A stretch of DNA of 40,297 nucleotides. It comes from Rhodospirillaceae bacterium. GTDB lineage: Bacteria; Pseudomonadota; Alphaproteobacteria; Rhodospirillales; Rhodospirillaceae. Shown one piece after another: positions 1 to 8,544 of this stretch. The stretch is taken from NCBI GenBank assembly GCA_009693785.1, contig SHWP01000034.1, positions 1-40,297 on the forward strand, written 5' to 3'. The notes beneath the pieces are model-generated. The model did no database searches, was not told the origin of the DNA, and worked only from the letters and a program-made list of their open reading frames with translations. The translations under genes and the position numbers were made by a program. Each line of letters opens with the position of its first letter. Positions within the stretch are counted from its first letter, which is position 1.

Positions 1-2
1 CA

Positions 3-764
3 CCCTTAGCCACGAAAGCCACCGCGGTATTTGCAAAACATCTAGGACAGCGCGCGAAGTCGCACGGCACGCATGCATTTCAGCGGCATAATTTGCGGTT
101 TGTTGATTCTGTCGAGGACAGTAAGAAACTCAATCGGCTGCGCGGCGGGGCGATCATTATGGCGGGCAGCGGCATGTGCGATGCTGGGCGCATCCGCCAC
201 CATTTGAAAGCGCATCTCAACCGCTCCGACACAACCTTGATCTTGGCAGGCTATCAAGCCCCCACGACACTTGGACGCTTACTGCTCGACGGCGAAAAGA
301 TCGTGCGGATTCATGGCGAGGACATCGCAGTACAGGCGCGCATCAAAATGCTCGATGAATATTCCGGCCATGCCGATCAAACACGGCTACTCGAATGGTT
401 CAAGAACCGCCTGCCCTTGCATCACGATGTGTTTTTGACTCACGGCGAGGAGAACTCGCGCACCGCACTCGGCGTGAAAATCGCAGAACTGGGCACAGCA
501 AAAAAATTCATCCGTCTGCCTGTGATGGGCGAGACTGTCAGCCTGTCTAAGCGCGAGGGCGCCAAGACAACACAGGTCCGCGCGGTGATTAAGCCCGCCG
601 ACGCACAGCGCGATTGGCATAACGCTTATGCCGCGACCGTGATCGCGCTGAAGCAAAAATTGAATACGCTCGGAGATAACCGTGATCGAAAGCGGTTACT
701 ACAGCGCATTGGGGCGTCTGTCGGCGAAAACAAACAACAGCGCCGGCGGCGTCGGAAGCGTTAA
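3..764 (+). CDS. Beta-CASP metallo-beta-lactamase-fold RNA nuclease, C-terminal part (5' truncated)
   Basis: The reading frame is already open at the first bases of the window, so the N-terminal metallo-beta-lactamase half lies outside. The visible part starts with PLATKAT, the beta-CASP element usually preceded by DS. The segment SGMCDAGRIRHHL follows about 45 residues later. Next come GYQAPTTLGRLLLDG and SGHAD, whose histidine is the family's motif C ligand. The order matches bacterial proteins of the CPSF-73/Ysh1-like group with an RNA-specificity domain, which cut or trim RNA with two zinc ions. The protein ends in a very basic tail (QQRRRRRKR), which I infer helps RNA contact. The stop overlaps the 3' end of the convergent chorismate mutase-like gene by 4 bases. 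Family assignment is firm. The substrate is unknown. Confidence 0.87.
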   Translation, partial: PLATKATAVFAKHLGQRAKSHGTHAFQRHNLRFVDSVEDSKKLNRLRGGAIIMAGSGMCDAGRIRHHLKAHLNRSDTTLILAGYQAPTTLGRLLLDGEKIVRIHGEDIAVQARIKMLDEYSGHADQTRLLEWFKNRLPLHHDVFLTHGEENSRTALGVKIAELGTAKKFIRLPVMGETVSLSKREGAKTTQVRAVIKPADAQRDWHNAYAATVIALKQKLNTLGDNRDRKRLLQRIGASVGENKQQRRRRRKR

Positions 765-1102
765 GTCTTGGGGTGCAGTGTATCCCAGTTCTTTTTTTCT
801 TCCGCCGTGAAGTCGTCGATGATCGTGCGGTAAATGTGCTCGATCACATCGGGGTTGACCCCATGGCCCGTGGCCTCGGCGCGAACCTTGTCGACGATCT
901 CCTCAACGCGGGCCGGAACAACCACGGTCTCTTTGGAAGATTTGAATTTCGCCGCCTGCTTGACGAAAAAAAGGCGCCGACATAACAGCGGCGCGATTTG
1001 GGCATCGAGGGCATCGATTTCGCGGCGAACGTCGGCTAGGCTGGCGCAATCAACTCGCCAACTTTCCTTGTCGCCACCCGGATGTTTCCCCTCTCCGCTC
1101 AT
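761..1102 (-). CDS. Chorismate mutase-like protein (AroQ class)
   Basis: This 113-residue protein is of the size of a single AroQ helical domain. The pattern LADVRREIDALDAQIAPLL, then an arginine and a lysine in KQAAKFK, then PARVEEIVDKVR and a C-terminal helix with YRTIIDDF is that of AroQ chorismate mutases. These enzymes convert chorismate to prephenate on the way to Phe and Tyr. The PchB isochorismate-pyruvate lyases share the fold, and the spacing here does not exclude that activity. The gene begins 9 bases after the gshA stop on the same strand, so it is probably co-transcribed with gshA. No metabolic link to glutathione is obvious. It overlaps the convergent upstream gene at the 3' end. 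Confidence 0.85.
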   Translation of the reverse strand: MSGEGKHPGGDKESWRVDCASLADVRREIDALDAQIAPLLCRRLFFVKQAAKFKSSKETVVVPARVEEIVDKVRAEATGHGVNPDVIEHIYRTIIDDFTAEEKKNWDTLHPKT

Positions 1103-1111
1103 CGAACGCCC

Positions 1112-2476
1112 TCAGTAGCTATATTCGGCGAAAGCTTTTGTCACATCGCCTCTCCATGCCCCATGGAAGGAGGCGAGCATGCGCTCGGCTGGGGTTATCC
1201 CCGAAGACGCGATCTCCTGCAAGGGCACAAGAAAGCCGGTTTCATCGCTGCCCGCGCCATCAAGCTTGGCGCGGCGGCGCAAACCCGCCCGCGATAGTTC
1301 CAACACTTGCAAAGCAATCTCTTGCACCGTGCGGCCATGGATCTTGGCTTGCAGGGCTTGGGTGGGGACGTCGCGATACAATTGCGCGCGCTCGGCCGCC
1401 GTCCAGTTTTTGATGATGTCCGCAGCCGCATCAAGCGACACAGAATCGTATAACAGCCCAATCCAAAAGGCAGGCAAGGCACACAGCCGTGCCCAGGGCC
1501 CAGAGTCCGCCCCGCGCAATTCGATGTAACTTTTCACCCGCACTTCGGGGAAGGCCGTTGACATGTGATCTTCCCAATCGGCCACGGTTGGCAACTGGCC
1601 GGGATAGGCCGGCAATTTACCCTTCAGAAAATCGCGAAACGATTGGCCCGAGGCGTCGATAAAGCCGTCGCGGTAAACGAAATACATCGGCACATCGAGC
1701 ACATAATCGACATAACGCTCGAAGCCCATGCCGTCTTCGAACGCAAAAGGCAGCATGCCCGTGCGGTTGGGGTCGGTGTGGTGCCAAATGTTGGCGCGGA
1801 AACTCTTGAAACCGTTAGGCTTGCCCTCGGTGAAAGGCGAATTCGCCCACAGCGCCGTGGCCACGGGCTGCAATGCCAGCGACACGCGCAGCTTTTTCAC
1901 CATGTCGGCTTCGGAGCTGTAATCGAGATTTACCTGCACAGTGCAGGTGCGCGTCATCATGTCGATACCCATGGTGCCCACCTTGGGCAGGTACTCGCGC
2001 ATGATTTTGTAGCGTCCCTTGGGCATCCAATGGATGTCCTCGCGCCGCCAGTTTGGCGTGAAGCCCAAACCCAACATGCCAACGCCAAGTTCGTCGCCGA
2101 CCGTTTTAACCTGCTTGAGGTGGTCAGAGACTTCCGTGCAAGTCTGATGAACGCTGTCGAGCGGCGCGCCCGATAATTCCAGTTGCCCGCCCGGCTCGAG
2201 CGAGATGCTGCCTTTGTCTTTTTGCGTCAGGGCGATGATGTTGTCGCCCTCGAACACGCCCTGCCAGCCAAAGCGCGTCAGGCCCTTCAAGAAAGCCTGA
2301 ATGCCATTCGGCCCGCCATAAGACAGGGCTGAAAAATCAGCCATCCGATAAGGGAATTTTTCGTGTTCGGTGCCAAGCTTCCATTGCTCTTTGGGCTTGC
2401 AGCCAGCCTCCAGCACACCAATCAGCTGCGCCTTGGATGTCACGGGGTCGGATTTGTTGGAACGAAACGACGTCAT
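1112..2476 (-). CDS. gshA: Glutamate-cysteine ligase (GshA, proteobacterial/plant type)
   Basis: The product has 454 residues, the usual length for the plant-like GCS2/GshA family. It joins glutamate and cysteine with ATP to give gamma-glutamylcysteine, the first step of glutathione synthesis in the cytoplasm. Diagnostic stretches are KLGTEHEKFPYR near residue 33, SLEPGGQLELSGAPLDS near 92-108, GLGFTPNW, and RTCTVQVNLDYSSE. Further on are FRANIWHHTDPNRTG and IELRGADSGPW. The EPGGQ-E part belongs to the ATP/glutamate site of the family. The ATG at 2476 gives a natural N-terminus. rsmE lies 87 bases upstream on the same strand, and this rsmE-gshA order is often seen in alphaproteobacteria next to a divergent ubiA. 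Confidence 0.97.
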   Translation of the reverse strand: MTSFRSNKSDPVTSKAQLIGVLEAGCKPKEQWKLGTEHEKFPYRMADFSALSYGGPNGIQAFLKGLTRFGWQGVFEGDNIIALTQKDKGSISLEPGGQLELSGAPLDSVHQTCTEVSDHLKQVKTVGDELGVGMLGLGFTPNWRREDIHWMPKGRYKIMREYLPKVGTMGIDMMTRTCTVQVNLDYSSEADMVKKLRVSLALQPVATALWANSPFTEGKPNGFKSFRANIWHHTDPNRTGMLPFAFEDGMGFERYVDYVLDVPMYFVYRDGFIDASGQSFRDFLKGKLPAYPGQLPTVADWEDHMSTAFPEVRVKSYIELRGADSGPWARLCALPAFWIGLLYDSVSLDAAADIIKNWTAAERAQLYRDVPTQALQAKIHGRTVQEIALQVLELSRAGLRRRAKLDGAGSDETGFLVPLQEIASSGITPAERMLASFHGAWRGDVTKAFAEYSY

Positions 2477-2563
2477 TGAAGCGCGCGAAACCTATAAATG
2501 AAGGCAGGTGGTTCATTCAGTTAGGGTGTTGCGACCCAAACCGCCAGAGGGGTCTAGCGGATT

Positions 2564-3298
2564 TTAGCGCCAATCTCCAACCAGAGATTGCCAGCACGCC
2601 AGTGCTGCGATGGCCGCTGTTTCCGCACGCAAGATACGCGGCCCCAACCCAACGCGGCTAACAAAGGGTAGTTGGGCAAGGCCGTCAAGTTCCGTTTGCG
2701 CGAAACCGCCCTCTGGGCCCACTAAAAACCCGCATGGCAGGGATGCAAATTTGCCCAGTCCCGTTGCCAACGGCTGACCGGTACCTGTTTCATCAAGCAC
2801 AAAAAGCTGCCGATCCTTCGGCCATTGCGTCATCACGTGTGCGAGAGTTGCCGGTTCGCGAACCTCGGGAATATTCAATCGTTCACATTGTTCGGCCGAT
2901 TCAACCGCAATCGCACGCAAGCGATCCAAATTTACACGCTCGGCATTGGTGTGTTGGGTGATAACTGGCCACAACACACTGGCCCCCAACTCGGTCGCTT
3001 TTTCAACAACCAGATCGATTTTCACCCGCTTGAGGGGTGCAAAGGCGAGCCAAAGATTAGGGGCATGCAACTGCGGCTTTGATTGCGTACGCGCACGCAG
3101 AGTGCAGGTTTTTTTTGCGGCGGTTTCGATGACCGTCAGCCACTCGCCATCGCGGCCATTAAAGACCTTCACGCCATCATCGGCCTTCAGCCGCATCACG
3201 TTGACCAAATAGTGCGTGTGCTCTGGTGTCAGCACGATGCAGGCTTGGGGGCCAAGCGGTTGGTCGACAAATAGACGGGGCTGACGGCGCTCGGACAT
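2564..3298 (-). CDS. rsmE: 16S rRNA (uracil-1498-N3)-methyltransferase RsmE
   Basis: This is a 244-residue SPOUT methyltransferase that methylates N3 of U1498 in 16S rRNA using SAM. The N-terminal PUA-like part has RLFVD and HYLVNVMRLKADD. The catalytic trefoil-knot part carries the signatures VGPEGGF (residues 193-199) and LGPRILRAETA (about 218-228), which form the cofactor loop. The protein is full length. The ATG at 3298 is separated from the divergent ubiA by 60 bases that must hold both promoters. Confidence 0.96.
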   Translation of the reverse strand: MSERRQPRLFVDQPLGPQACIVLTPEHTHYLVNVMRLKADDGVKVFNGRDGEWLTVIETAAKKTCTLRARTQSKPQLHAPNLWLAFAPLKRVKIDLVVEKATELGASVLWPVITQHTNAERVNLDRLRAIAVESAEQCERLNIPEVREPATLAHVMTQWPKDRQLFVLDETGTGQPLATGLGKFASLPCGFLVGPEGGFAQTELDGLAQLPFVSRVGLGPRILRAETAAIAALACWQSLVGDWR

Positions 3299-3321
3299 AC
3301 AAATACGTAATGCAATGGCGA

Positions 3322-3350
3322 TTGAGGTTGGCAGGTCTGAACTCTACTTT
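3322..3350 (+). promoter_or_regulatory. Possible sigma-70-type promoter for ubiA
   Basis: TTGAGG at 3322-3327 and TACTTT at 3345-3350 are separated by exactly 17 bases in the short rsmE/ubiA divergent region. Transcription would start within a few bases of the ubiA ATG at 3359, which would make the mRNA nearly leaderless. This rests on pattern match only. Confidence 0.3.
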
Positions 3351-3358
3351 AGCCGCCC

Positions 3359-4273
3359 ATGAGCCAAGCCCAAACCGCAAAGACCGACATTCCCGCCGAA
3401 AGCTGGGTCGAGAACGCCCTGCCTATGGCTACGCGGCCTTATGCGCGTCTCATGCGCCTCGACCGGCCGATTGGCACGTGGCTACTGCTGTGGCCGTGCT
3501 GGTGGGCGTTGGCCTTGTCCGGACCGGGTCTGTTCGCCTGGCACATTTATGTGCTGTTTGGCATTGGCGCCGTGGTGATGCGTGGGGCAGGCTGTACCTA
3601 TAACGACATCATCGACCGCGACATCGACGCCCGGGTAGCACGCACGGCCTCACGCCCCTTACCCAGCGGGCAAGTTACAGTGGTTCAAGCGTGCGTTTTC
3701 CTAACCGCACAGCTTGCCGTGGGCTTTTTGATCCTGGTGCAATTCAACACCTTTGCGATTTGGGTTGGTGCGTCATCCTTGCTGCTGGTGGCGAGCTACC
3801 CCTTCATGAAACGCATCACCTACTGGCCCCAAGCTTGGCTAGGCCTCACGTTCAATTGGGGCGCGCTTTTGGGCTGGGCCGTGGCCAAGGGCGAACTGGA
3901 GTGGCCAGCGTTATTGCTCTATGCGGGCGGCATCGCGTGGACATTGGGCTATGACACGATCTACGCCCATCAAGACCGCGAAGACGACGCGCTGATTGGA
4001 GTGAAGTCCTCGGCCTTGGCGTTGGGTGCGCGTTCGAAGTCTTTCATCGCTGCTTGTTATGTGCTGGCTATCGTTTTGTTCACTGTAGCGATACAACCCG
4101 CAGGTTGGGCGGCTACATCCTTCCTGATCATGGCGCTGGCTGCCGGTCATGCGGCTTGGCAAGTGATCACATTGAACATTGATGATGCAGCAAATTGCCT
4201 CGTCCGGTTCCGTTCGAACCGCGATTTCGGCGCGCTGGTCATGCTGGCGCTGTTGTTCGGGCAAACATCATGA
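3359..4273 (+). CDS. ubiA: 4-hydroxybenzoate polyprenyltransferase UbiA
   Basis: This 304-residue integral membrane prenyltransferase attaches the polyprenyl tail to 4-hydroxybenzoate, the committed step of ubiquinone synthesis. The first Asp-rich motif NDIIDRDID is at residues 82-90. The second, YDTIYAHQDREDD, is at about 198-210. Both bind the Mg-diphosphate of the prenyl donor. DRPIGTWLLLWPCWW near 35-49 is the usual first membrane segment of UbiA, and several more hydrophobic helices follow. Its stop overlaps the ATG of the next gene (ATGA), so the two are translationally coupled. ubiD, a later step in the same pathway, lies about 2.7 kb downstream on the same strand. Confidence 0.97.
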   Translation: MSQAQTAKTDIPAESWVENALPMATRPYARLMRLDRPIGTWLLLWPCWWALALSGPGLFAWHIYVLFGIGAVVMRGAGCTYNDIIDRDIDARVARTASRPLPSGQVTVVQACVFLTAQLAVGFLILVQFNTFAIWVGASSLLLVASYPFMKRITYWPQAWLGLTFNWGALLGWAVAKGELEWPALLLYAGGIAWTLGYDTIYAHQDREDDALIGVKSSALALGARSKSFIAACYVLAIVLFTVAIQPAGWAATSFLIMALAAGHAAWQVITLNIDDAANCLVRFRSNRDFGALVMLALLFGQTS

Positions 4274-4797
4274 AGCCGTCAGTCACGCTTGAACCCTTCG
4301 CCACAACCGATATTGACCGGTTGATCGGTTGGATTCCCGATGCGGCATTCATGTTGCAATGGGCGGGCCCCACCTTCACCTGGCCGCTGACGCGTGATCA
4401 GTTAGAACGCGATGTCACGGCCCTTAAACCCAATGGCCCGCAGCGCATGTACCGCGCAGCCGATCAGGCTGGCGTTGTCGTCGGCCATATTGAAATCAAG
4501 GCCATCGACCCTATCCATTCGAACGCCATGCTGGGGCGCATTTTGATCGCGCCGGATCGGCGCGGCAACGGACTTGGATTACCGTTGGTAAACGCCGCGT
4601 TGGAGATATGTTTCTCAGAACTGGGACTACACCGCGTGGGATTACGGGTGTTCGCCCATAATACCGGAGCTATTGCTTGCTACAAACGTGCTGGCTTCCG
4701 CGTCGAAGGCAATGAGCGCCACACCAAGCGCGCACTAGACGGCACATGGTGGGATGCCTGCACGATGGCCATTCTTGAAAATGAGTGGTGCGCGTAG
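4270..4797 (+). CDS. GNAT-family N-acetyltransferase (RimJ/RimL-like)
   Basis: The start is taken at the ATG that overlaps the ubiA stop, giving 175 residues. Codons further upstream in this frame lie inside ubiA. The acetyl-CoA pyrophosphate loop is seen as RRGNGLG at residues 97-103 after the beta strand LGRILIAPD. The C-terminal part has GLRVFAHNTGAIACYKRAGF, which closely resembles the RimJ/RimL and ribosomal-protein acetyltransferase subgroup. It probably acetylates an amino group of a protein or small molecule. Nothing in the neighbourhood names the substrate. It converges with the HD-GYP gene, with 15 bases between the stops. Confidence 0.88.
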   Translation: MKPSVTLEPFATTDIDRLIGWIPDAAFMLQWAGPTFTWPLTRDQLERDVTALKPNGPQRMYRAADQAGVVVGHIEIKAIDPIHSNAMLGRILIAPDRRGNGLGLPLVNAALEICFSELGLHRVGLRVFAHNTGAIACYKRAGFRVEGNERHTKRALDGTWWDACTMAILENEWCA

Positions 4798-4812
4798 CGA
4801 ACTAAAGCAACA

Positions 4813-6597
4813 CTACTCGGCAGCCTGGGCCTGAGGTTGCGGCGGTGGCGGTGCGGGCGGGGCCTTCTTGCTGTCGAGATATTGATCGATATTGACGGAA
4901 TCGACTTGCTCGGGGCGCAGGAATTGTTCGGCGTAATCTTTGTAAGTACCGGTACTGAGGAATAGTTCGAACAATTCCGGATCGACGTGCCTGTCCTTCT
5001 TCATGAAGTACAAGATCTTCACGCTTTCCGACAAGGTCTTGGCCTTCTTGTAAGGCCGGTCGGCGGCGGTCAACGCCTCGAAGATATCGGCAATCGCCAT
5101 AATGCGCGCGGGCAGCGACATCTGCTCGGCCTTGAGCTTGTTGGGATAGCCCGTGCCGTCCATCTTTTCGTGGTGGCCGCCGGCGTATTCGGGCACGCGG
5201 CGCATGTGCTTGGGGAACGGCAGTTCCTTGAGCATGTCGATGGTTAGCACGATGTGGTCGTTGATCTTGCGCCGCTCGTCATCATTGAGCGTACCGCGCG
5301 CGATGCACATGTTGAGAATTTCGCCGAGATTGTACTCGGCCACGCTATGTTCGGGCAGATCGGCGAGTAATTGCTCCCAGCCCTCGGCGGCGGGCGGGGC
5401 TGCCTCGAACAGTTTGGTCTCGGCCCAGGCCAAGCCAAGCTTGCGGTCGAGATAGCGGTACCATTTTTGCGCGGCGATCTCTTTGACCTTGTCTTGCTTG
5501 TCCTTGGACATAAATTCACCGCCCAAATTGGACTCGGCGATGAACTTCCATTGGGCATCCAGTTCGGCGCAACGCTCCTTGAATTTCTTACGCTCAACGC
5601 GCGCACTTTTACCCTTGGCGATGGATTTCAGCATCTTGATCTCGGCATCGCGGCGCAGCACCTCGAAGCGCATGCGCACTTCGTGGATGCGATCGTAAAT
5701 TGTTTGCAGCTTGGTGGCCTTGTCGACCACGGACTCAGGCGTCGTCACCTTGCCGATATCATGCAACCAGGCCGCCACATGCAGCTCGTACCAATCGGCC
5801 TCACTTAAAGCGAAATCTTTGAACGGCGGGTCGGAAGACTCCACGGCTTTTTGAGCCAGCATCTTCGTCAATTCAGGCACGCGCTGACAATGGCCGCCGG
5901 TGTAGGGCGATTTGGCGTCGATGGCGTGCGCCATCACCTTGATCAAGCTGTCCATCAGCGCTTTTTGCGCTTCGATCAGTTGCTGATTGTCGATAGCGAC
6001 CGCGGCCTGTGAGGCCAGCGCGCCGACCAATCGCTGCACGTCCTTGCTGAAGGTTATGATGGTGCCCTTGCCATCGGTGGCGTTGATGAGCTGCAGCACG
6101 CCAGTGACGGACTCGGAATAATTCTTTAGCGGTATTGTGAGAAACGATTTGGAGCGATAGCCCGTGCTTTGGTCGAACTTCTTGGTGCCTGAAAAATCAA
6201 ACCCCTCGGCCTCGTAAGCATCTTCAATATTGATGGTCTTACCCGTTAACGCCACATACGTCGCAACGTTGTTGTGGTTGGGCTGCTTGGTTTCGGGGTT
6301 GTACATTTTCAGTGGCGGGAAGTTGATGGGAACCCCCGTGGTGCCGCCCATGGCGATTTTCAAGGTACCGTTGCGCACATTGATGAACTTCAGCGTGTCG
6401 TCTTCTGTCTTCAGATACAGCGTGCCGCCATCGGCCTTGGCGATGTCGATAGCTTCCAGGAGAATGCGTTCGGTCAGACGGTCGTGATTGCGCTCAGCCG
6501 AGAGCGCCAGACCAATATCAATCAGCCGTTCAAGACCTGATGATTCTTCCCGGGGTGTGCCCGGGTCCGATGCAAAATTCGCCCCACCGTCGGCCAT
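4813..6597 (-). CDS. GAF and HD-GYP domain cyclic-di-GMP phosphodiesterase with a large insertion
   Basis: The product has 594 residues. Residues about 22-205 form a GAF sensor domain, with GLERLIDIGLALSAERN at the start and SFLTIPLKN and GVLQLIN typical of the core. The HD-GYP domain follows: H236 in GGHCQRV, LHDIGK with H279/D280, H448, HHEKMDGTGYP at 475-485, and the final Asp in ARIMAIADIFEALTAADRPYK. The family hydrolyses cyclic di-GMP, and the metal ligands and GYP motif seen here are intact. The HD pair and HHE are 195 residues apart. They are usually only some 65-75 apart, so about 120 extra, highly charged, Lys-rich residues are inserted at about 300-430. The tail is Pro/Ala/Gln-rich. 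There is no membrane segment, so it is likely cytoplasmic. AAGGTGG lies just before the ATG as ribosome binding site. Confidence 0.93.
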   Translation of the reverse strand: MADGGANFASDPGTPREESSGLERLIDIGLALSAERNHDRLTERILLEAIDIAKADGGTLYLKTEDDTLKFINVRNGTLKIAMGGTTGVPINFPPLKMYNPETKQPNHNNVATYVALTGKTINIEDAYEAEGFDFSGTKKFDQSTGYRSKSFLTIPLKNYSESVTGVLQLINATDGKGTIITFSKDVQRLVGALASQAAVAIDNQQLIEAQKALMDSLIKVMAHAIDAKSPYTGGHCQRVPELTKMLAQKAVESSDPPFKDFALSEADWYELHVAAWLHDIGKVTTPESVVDKATKLQTIYDRIHEVRMRFEVLRRDAEIKMLKSIAKGKSARVERKKFKERCAELDAQWKFIAESNLGGEFMSKDKQDKVKEIAAQKWYRYLDRKLGLAWAETKLFEAAPPAAEGWEQLLADLPEHSVAEYNLGEILNMCIARGTLNDDERRKINDHIVLTIDMLKELPFPKHMRRVPEYAGGHHEKMDGTGYPNKLKAEQMSLPARIMAIADIFEALTAADRPYKKAKTLSESVKILYFMKKDRHVDPELFELFLSTGTYKDYAEQFLRPEQVDSVNIDQYLDSKKAPPAPPPPQPQAQAAE

Positions 6598-6959
6598 GAT
6601 CCGCCACCTTAGTTATGTGCAAGGCTGCTGCTGTGTTTTACTGGCAGCGCCCTTGCTCGGTTCCCACGCCTTCCGTGATGTTGTTTCGACAACCTCCCAT
6701 CGGTTTGGGTGGTGTCATTTTCTGAAGGCGTTTCTTATTTAAAGTCAGGATGTTAAAGAAATCTTTTTTTCATGACTTCGGCTGTATTTTAGGTCTCGGC
6801 ACCGCCAGAAACAAGAGCGGGGCGGCAATTCTTTCTCCTAACGGTTGACGAGATCTCCCTGGGGCTTCTCGGGGCTATTCTTGACGGGTCCGCTATGGGG
6901 CCCTTAAGTGTCGGAAAAATAGCGCTGATTTGCCCTCAATCGAAATTATCCACAGGCCC
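6598..6959. other. Intergenic region between the divergent HD-GYP gene and ubiD
   Basis: The region is 362 bases with no credible gene on either strand. It contains an AT-rich stretch around 6725-6790 that includes a run of seven T. The only hexamer pair worth naming is TTGACG at 6881-6886 with TAAGTG 17 bases later. Its -35 element is good and its -10 is poor. It must hold promoters for both flanking genes, but I cannot place them with confidence. No tRNA or structured RNA was recognised. Confidence 0.6.
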
Positions 6960-8471
6960 ATGCCCTACCGCTCCTTGCGCGACTTCATTTTAAGGCTGGA
7001 ACAAAAAAACCGTCTGGTCCGGGTCAAAACCCCTGTCTCAACTCACCTGGAGATGACCGAAATACAGACTCGGGTCCTCGCCGAGGGCGGGCCTGCCATC
7101 CTGTTTGAGAATGTCGTCGGTTCCAATGGCCAAAAATCAGCCATGCCGGTGCTGGTAAACCTGTTCGGCACGGTCGAGCGCGTGGCCTGGGGCATGGACC
7201 GCGAACCCCACCAACTGCGTGAAGTGGGCGAAACGCTGGCCTTCCTCAAACAGCCCGAACCACCCGGCGGTTGGAAAGAAGCCTTCGAGATGCTGCCGCT
7301 GGTGAAAACCGTGATGGCGATGAAACCTAAAACAGTTTCATCGGCCCCCTGCCAAGAAGTGGTGCTGACGGGCAGCGATATCGACTTAAGCAAACTCCCC
7401 ATTCAAGGCTGCTGGCCGGGCGAGCCTGCGCCGCTCATCACCTGGCCCCTGGTTGTCACCCAAGGGCCCGGTGGCGATAAACGCGACGTCTATAACCTCG
7501 GCATTTATCGGATGCAGGTGACGGGCCGCGACACCACCATCATGCGTTGGCTCAAGCATCGCGGTGGAGCGGGCCACTATGACCGCTGGAAAGAATCCAA
7601 ACGCGAGCCGCTTCCGGCGGCGGCCGTAATCGGCGCCGACCCCGGCACGATCCTGGCTGCCGTGACACCGGTGCCAGACACACTATCTGAATATCAATTC
7701 GCTGGGCTGCTGCGTGGCGCGAAAGTCGAATTGGTCGATTGCAAAACAGTGCCGCTGAAGGTGCCCGCAGAGGCCGAGATCGTGATTGAAGGCCATGTGA
7801 TGCTCGATGAATACGCCGATGAAGGCCCCTACGGCGACCACACCGGCTATTACAACGCGGTGGAAAAATTTCCGGTATTTCGCGTCTCAGCCATCACCAT
7901 GCGCCGCGAGCCGATTTATCTTTCCACCTACACAGGCCGCCCACCCGATGAGCCTAGCATTTTGGGTGAGGCATTGAACGAAGTGTTCATACCGTTGCTG
8001 CAACAGCAGTTCCCCGAGATCGTGGACTTTTGGCTACCGCCCGAGGGCTGCAGCTATCGCATTGCCGTGGTCAGCATGAAGAAGGCTTATCCCGGCCATG
8101 CCAAGCGCATCATGATGGGCGTGTGGAGTTTCTTGCGCCAGTTCGTCTACACCAAGTTCGTCATCGTGGTGGACGCCGAGATCAACGCGCGCGACTGGAA
8201 AGATGTGATGTGGGCGATCTCCACCCGCATGGACCCCGCGCGTGATATCACCGTGATCGAAAATACACCGATTGATTATCTCGACTTCGCCAGCCCCGCA
8301 CCAGGCCTGGGCGGCAAGATCGGCCTTGATGCCACCACCAAGCTACCGCCCGAAACCACGCGGGAGTGGGGCCGCGAGATTCGCATGAGCGAGGATATCG
8401 TCAAGCTGGTCACGGAAAAATGGGCGAGCTACGGATTGCCCGGCAGCGGAAAGAAGATTTGGAAAGAGTAA
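6960..8471 (+). CDS. ubiD: UbiD-family 4-hydroxy-3-polyprenylbenzoate decarboxylase
   Basis: The product has 503 residues from the ATG at 6960. A TTG 30 bases upstream is in frame, but family members begin at the [10 protein letters not shown] sequence, so the ATG is preferred. UbiD uses prenylated FMN made by UbiX to decarboxylate the prenylated hydroxybenzoate in ubiquinone synthesis. Family sequences seen include [19 protein letters not shown] at the N-terminus, then [10 protein letters not shown], and [12 protein letters not shown] with active-site residues. IDATxxLPPET-like residues occur near the C-terminus. ubiX is not in this window. It stands 73 bases before pmbA on the same strand. 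Confidence 0.95.
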   Translation: MPYRSLRDFILRLEQKNRLVRVKTPVSTHLEMTEIQTRVLAEGGPAILFENVVGSNGQKSAMPVLVNLFGTVERVAWGMDREPHQLREVGETLAFLKQPEPPGGWKEAFEMLPLVKTVMAMKPKTVSSAPCQEVVLTGSDIDLSKLPIQGCWPGEPAPLITWPLVVTQGPGGDKRDVYNLGIYRMQVTGRDTTIMRWLKHRGGAGHYDRWKESKREPLPAAAVIGADPGTILAAVTPVPDTLSEYQFAGLLRGAKVELVDCKTVPLKVPAEAEIVIEGHVMLDEYADEGPYGDHTGYYNAVEKFPVFRVSAITMRREPIYLSTYTGRPPDEPSILGEALNEVFIPLLQQQFPEIVDFWLPPEGCSYRIAVVSMKKAYPGHAKRIMMGVWSFLRQFVYTKFVIVVDAEINARDWKDVMWAISTRMDPARDITVIENTPIDYLDFASPAPGLGGKIGLDATTKLPPETTREWGREIRMSEDIVKLVTEKWASYGLPGSGKKIWKE

Positions 8472-8544
8472 GCCCGCGGCCTTGTCACTGCCGCATCGAC
8501 CGGCTATGGCCTGCGGGTCATTGACGATCACAGAATGAGTATTC

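Noticed and set aside
93..764. A complete short gene starting at a TTG at 93.
   Set aside because: The frame is open to the window start and encodes the family's PLATKAT element before this codon, so the gene is truncated by the window edge.
1565..2176. A long plus-strand open frame inside gshA.
   Set aside because: It is opposite to a clearly conserved gene and its composition mirrors it. There is no family resemblance.
6730..6768. Possible terminator ending in seven T in the HD-GYP/ubiD intergenic region.
   Set aside because: The only stem (TTTCTT/AAGAAA) is six A-T pairs across a 20-base loop, too weak. Both flanking genes also point away from it.
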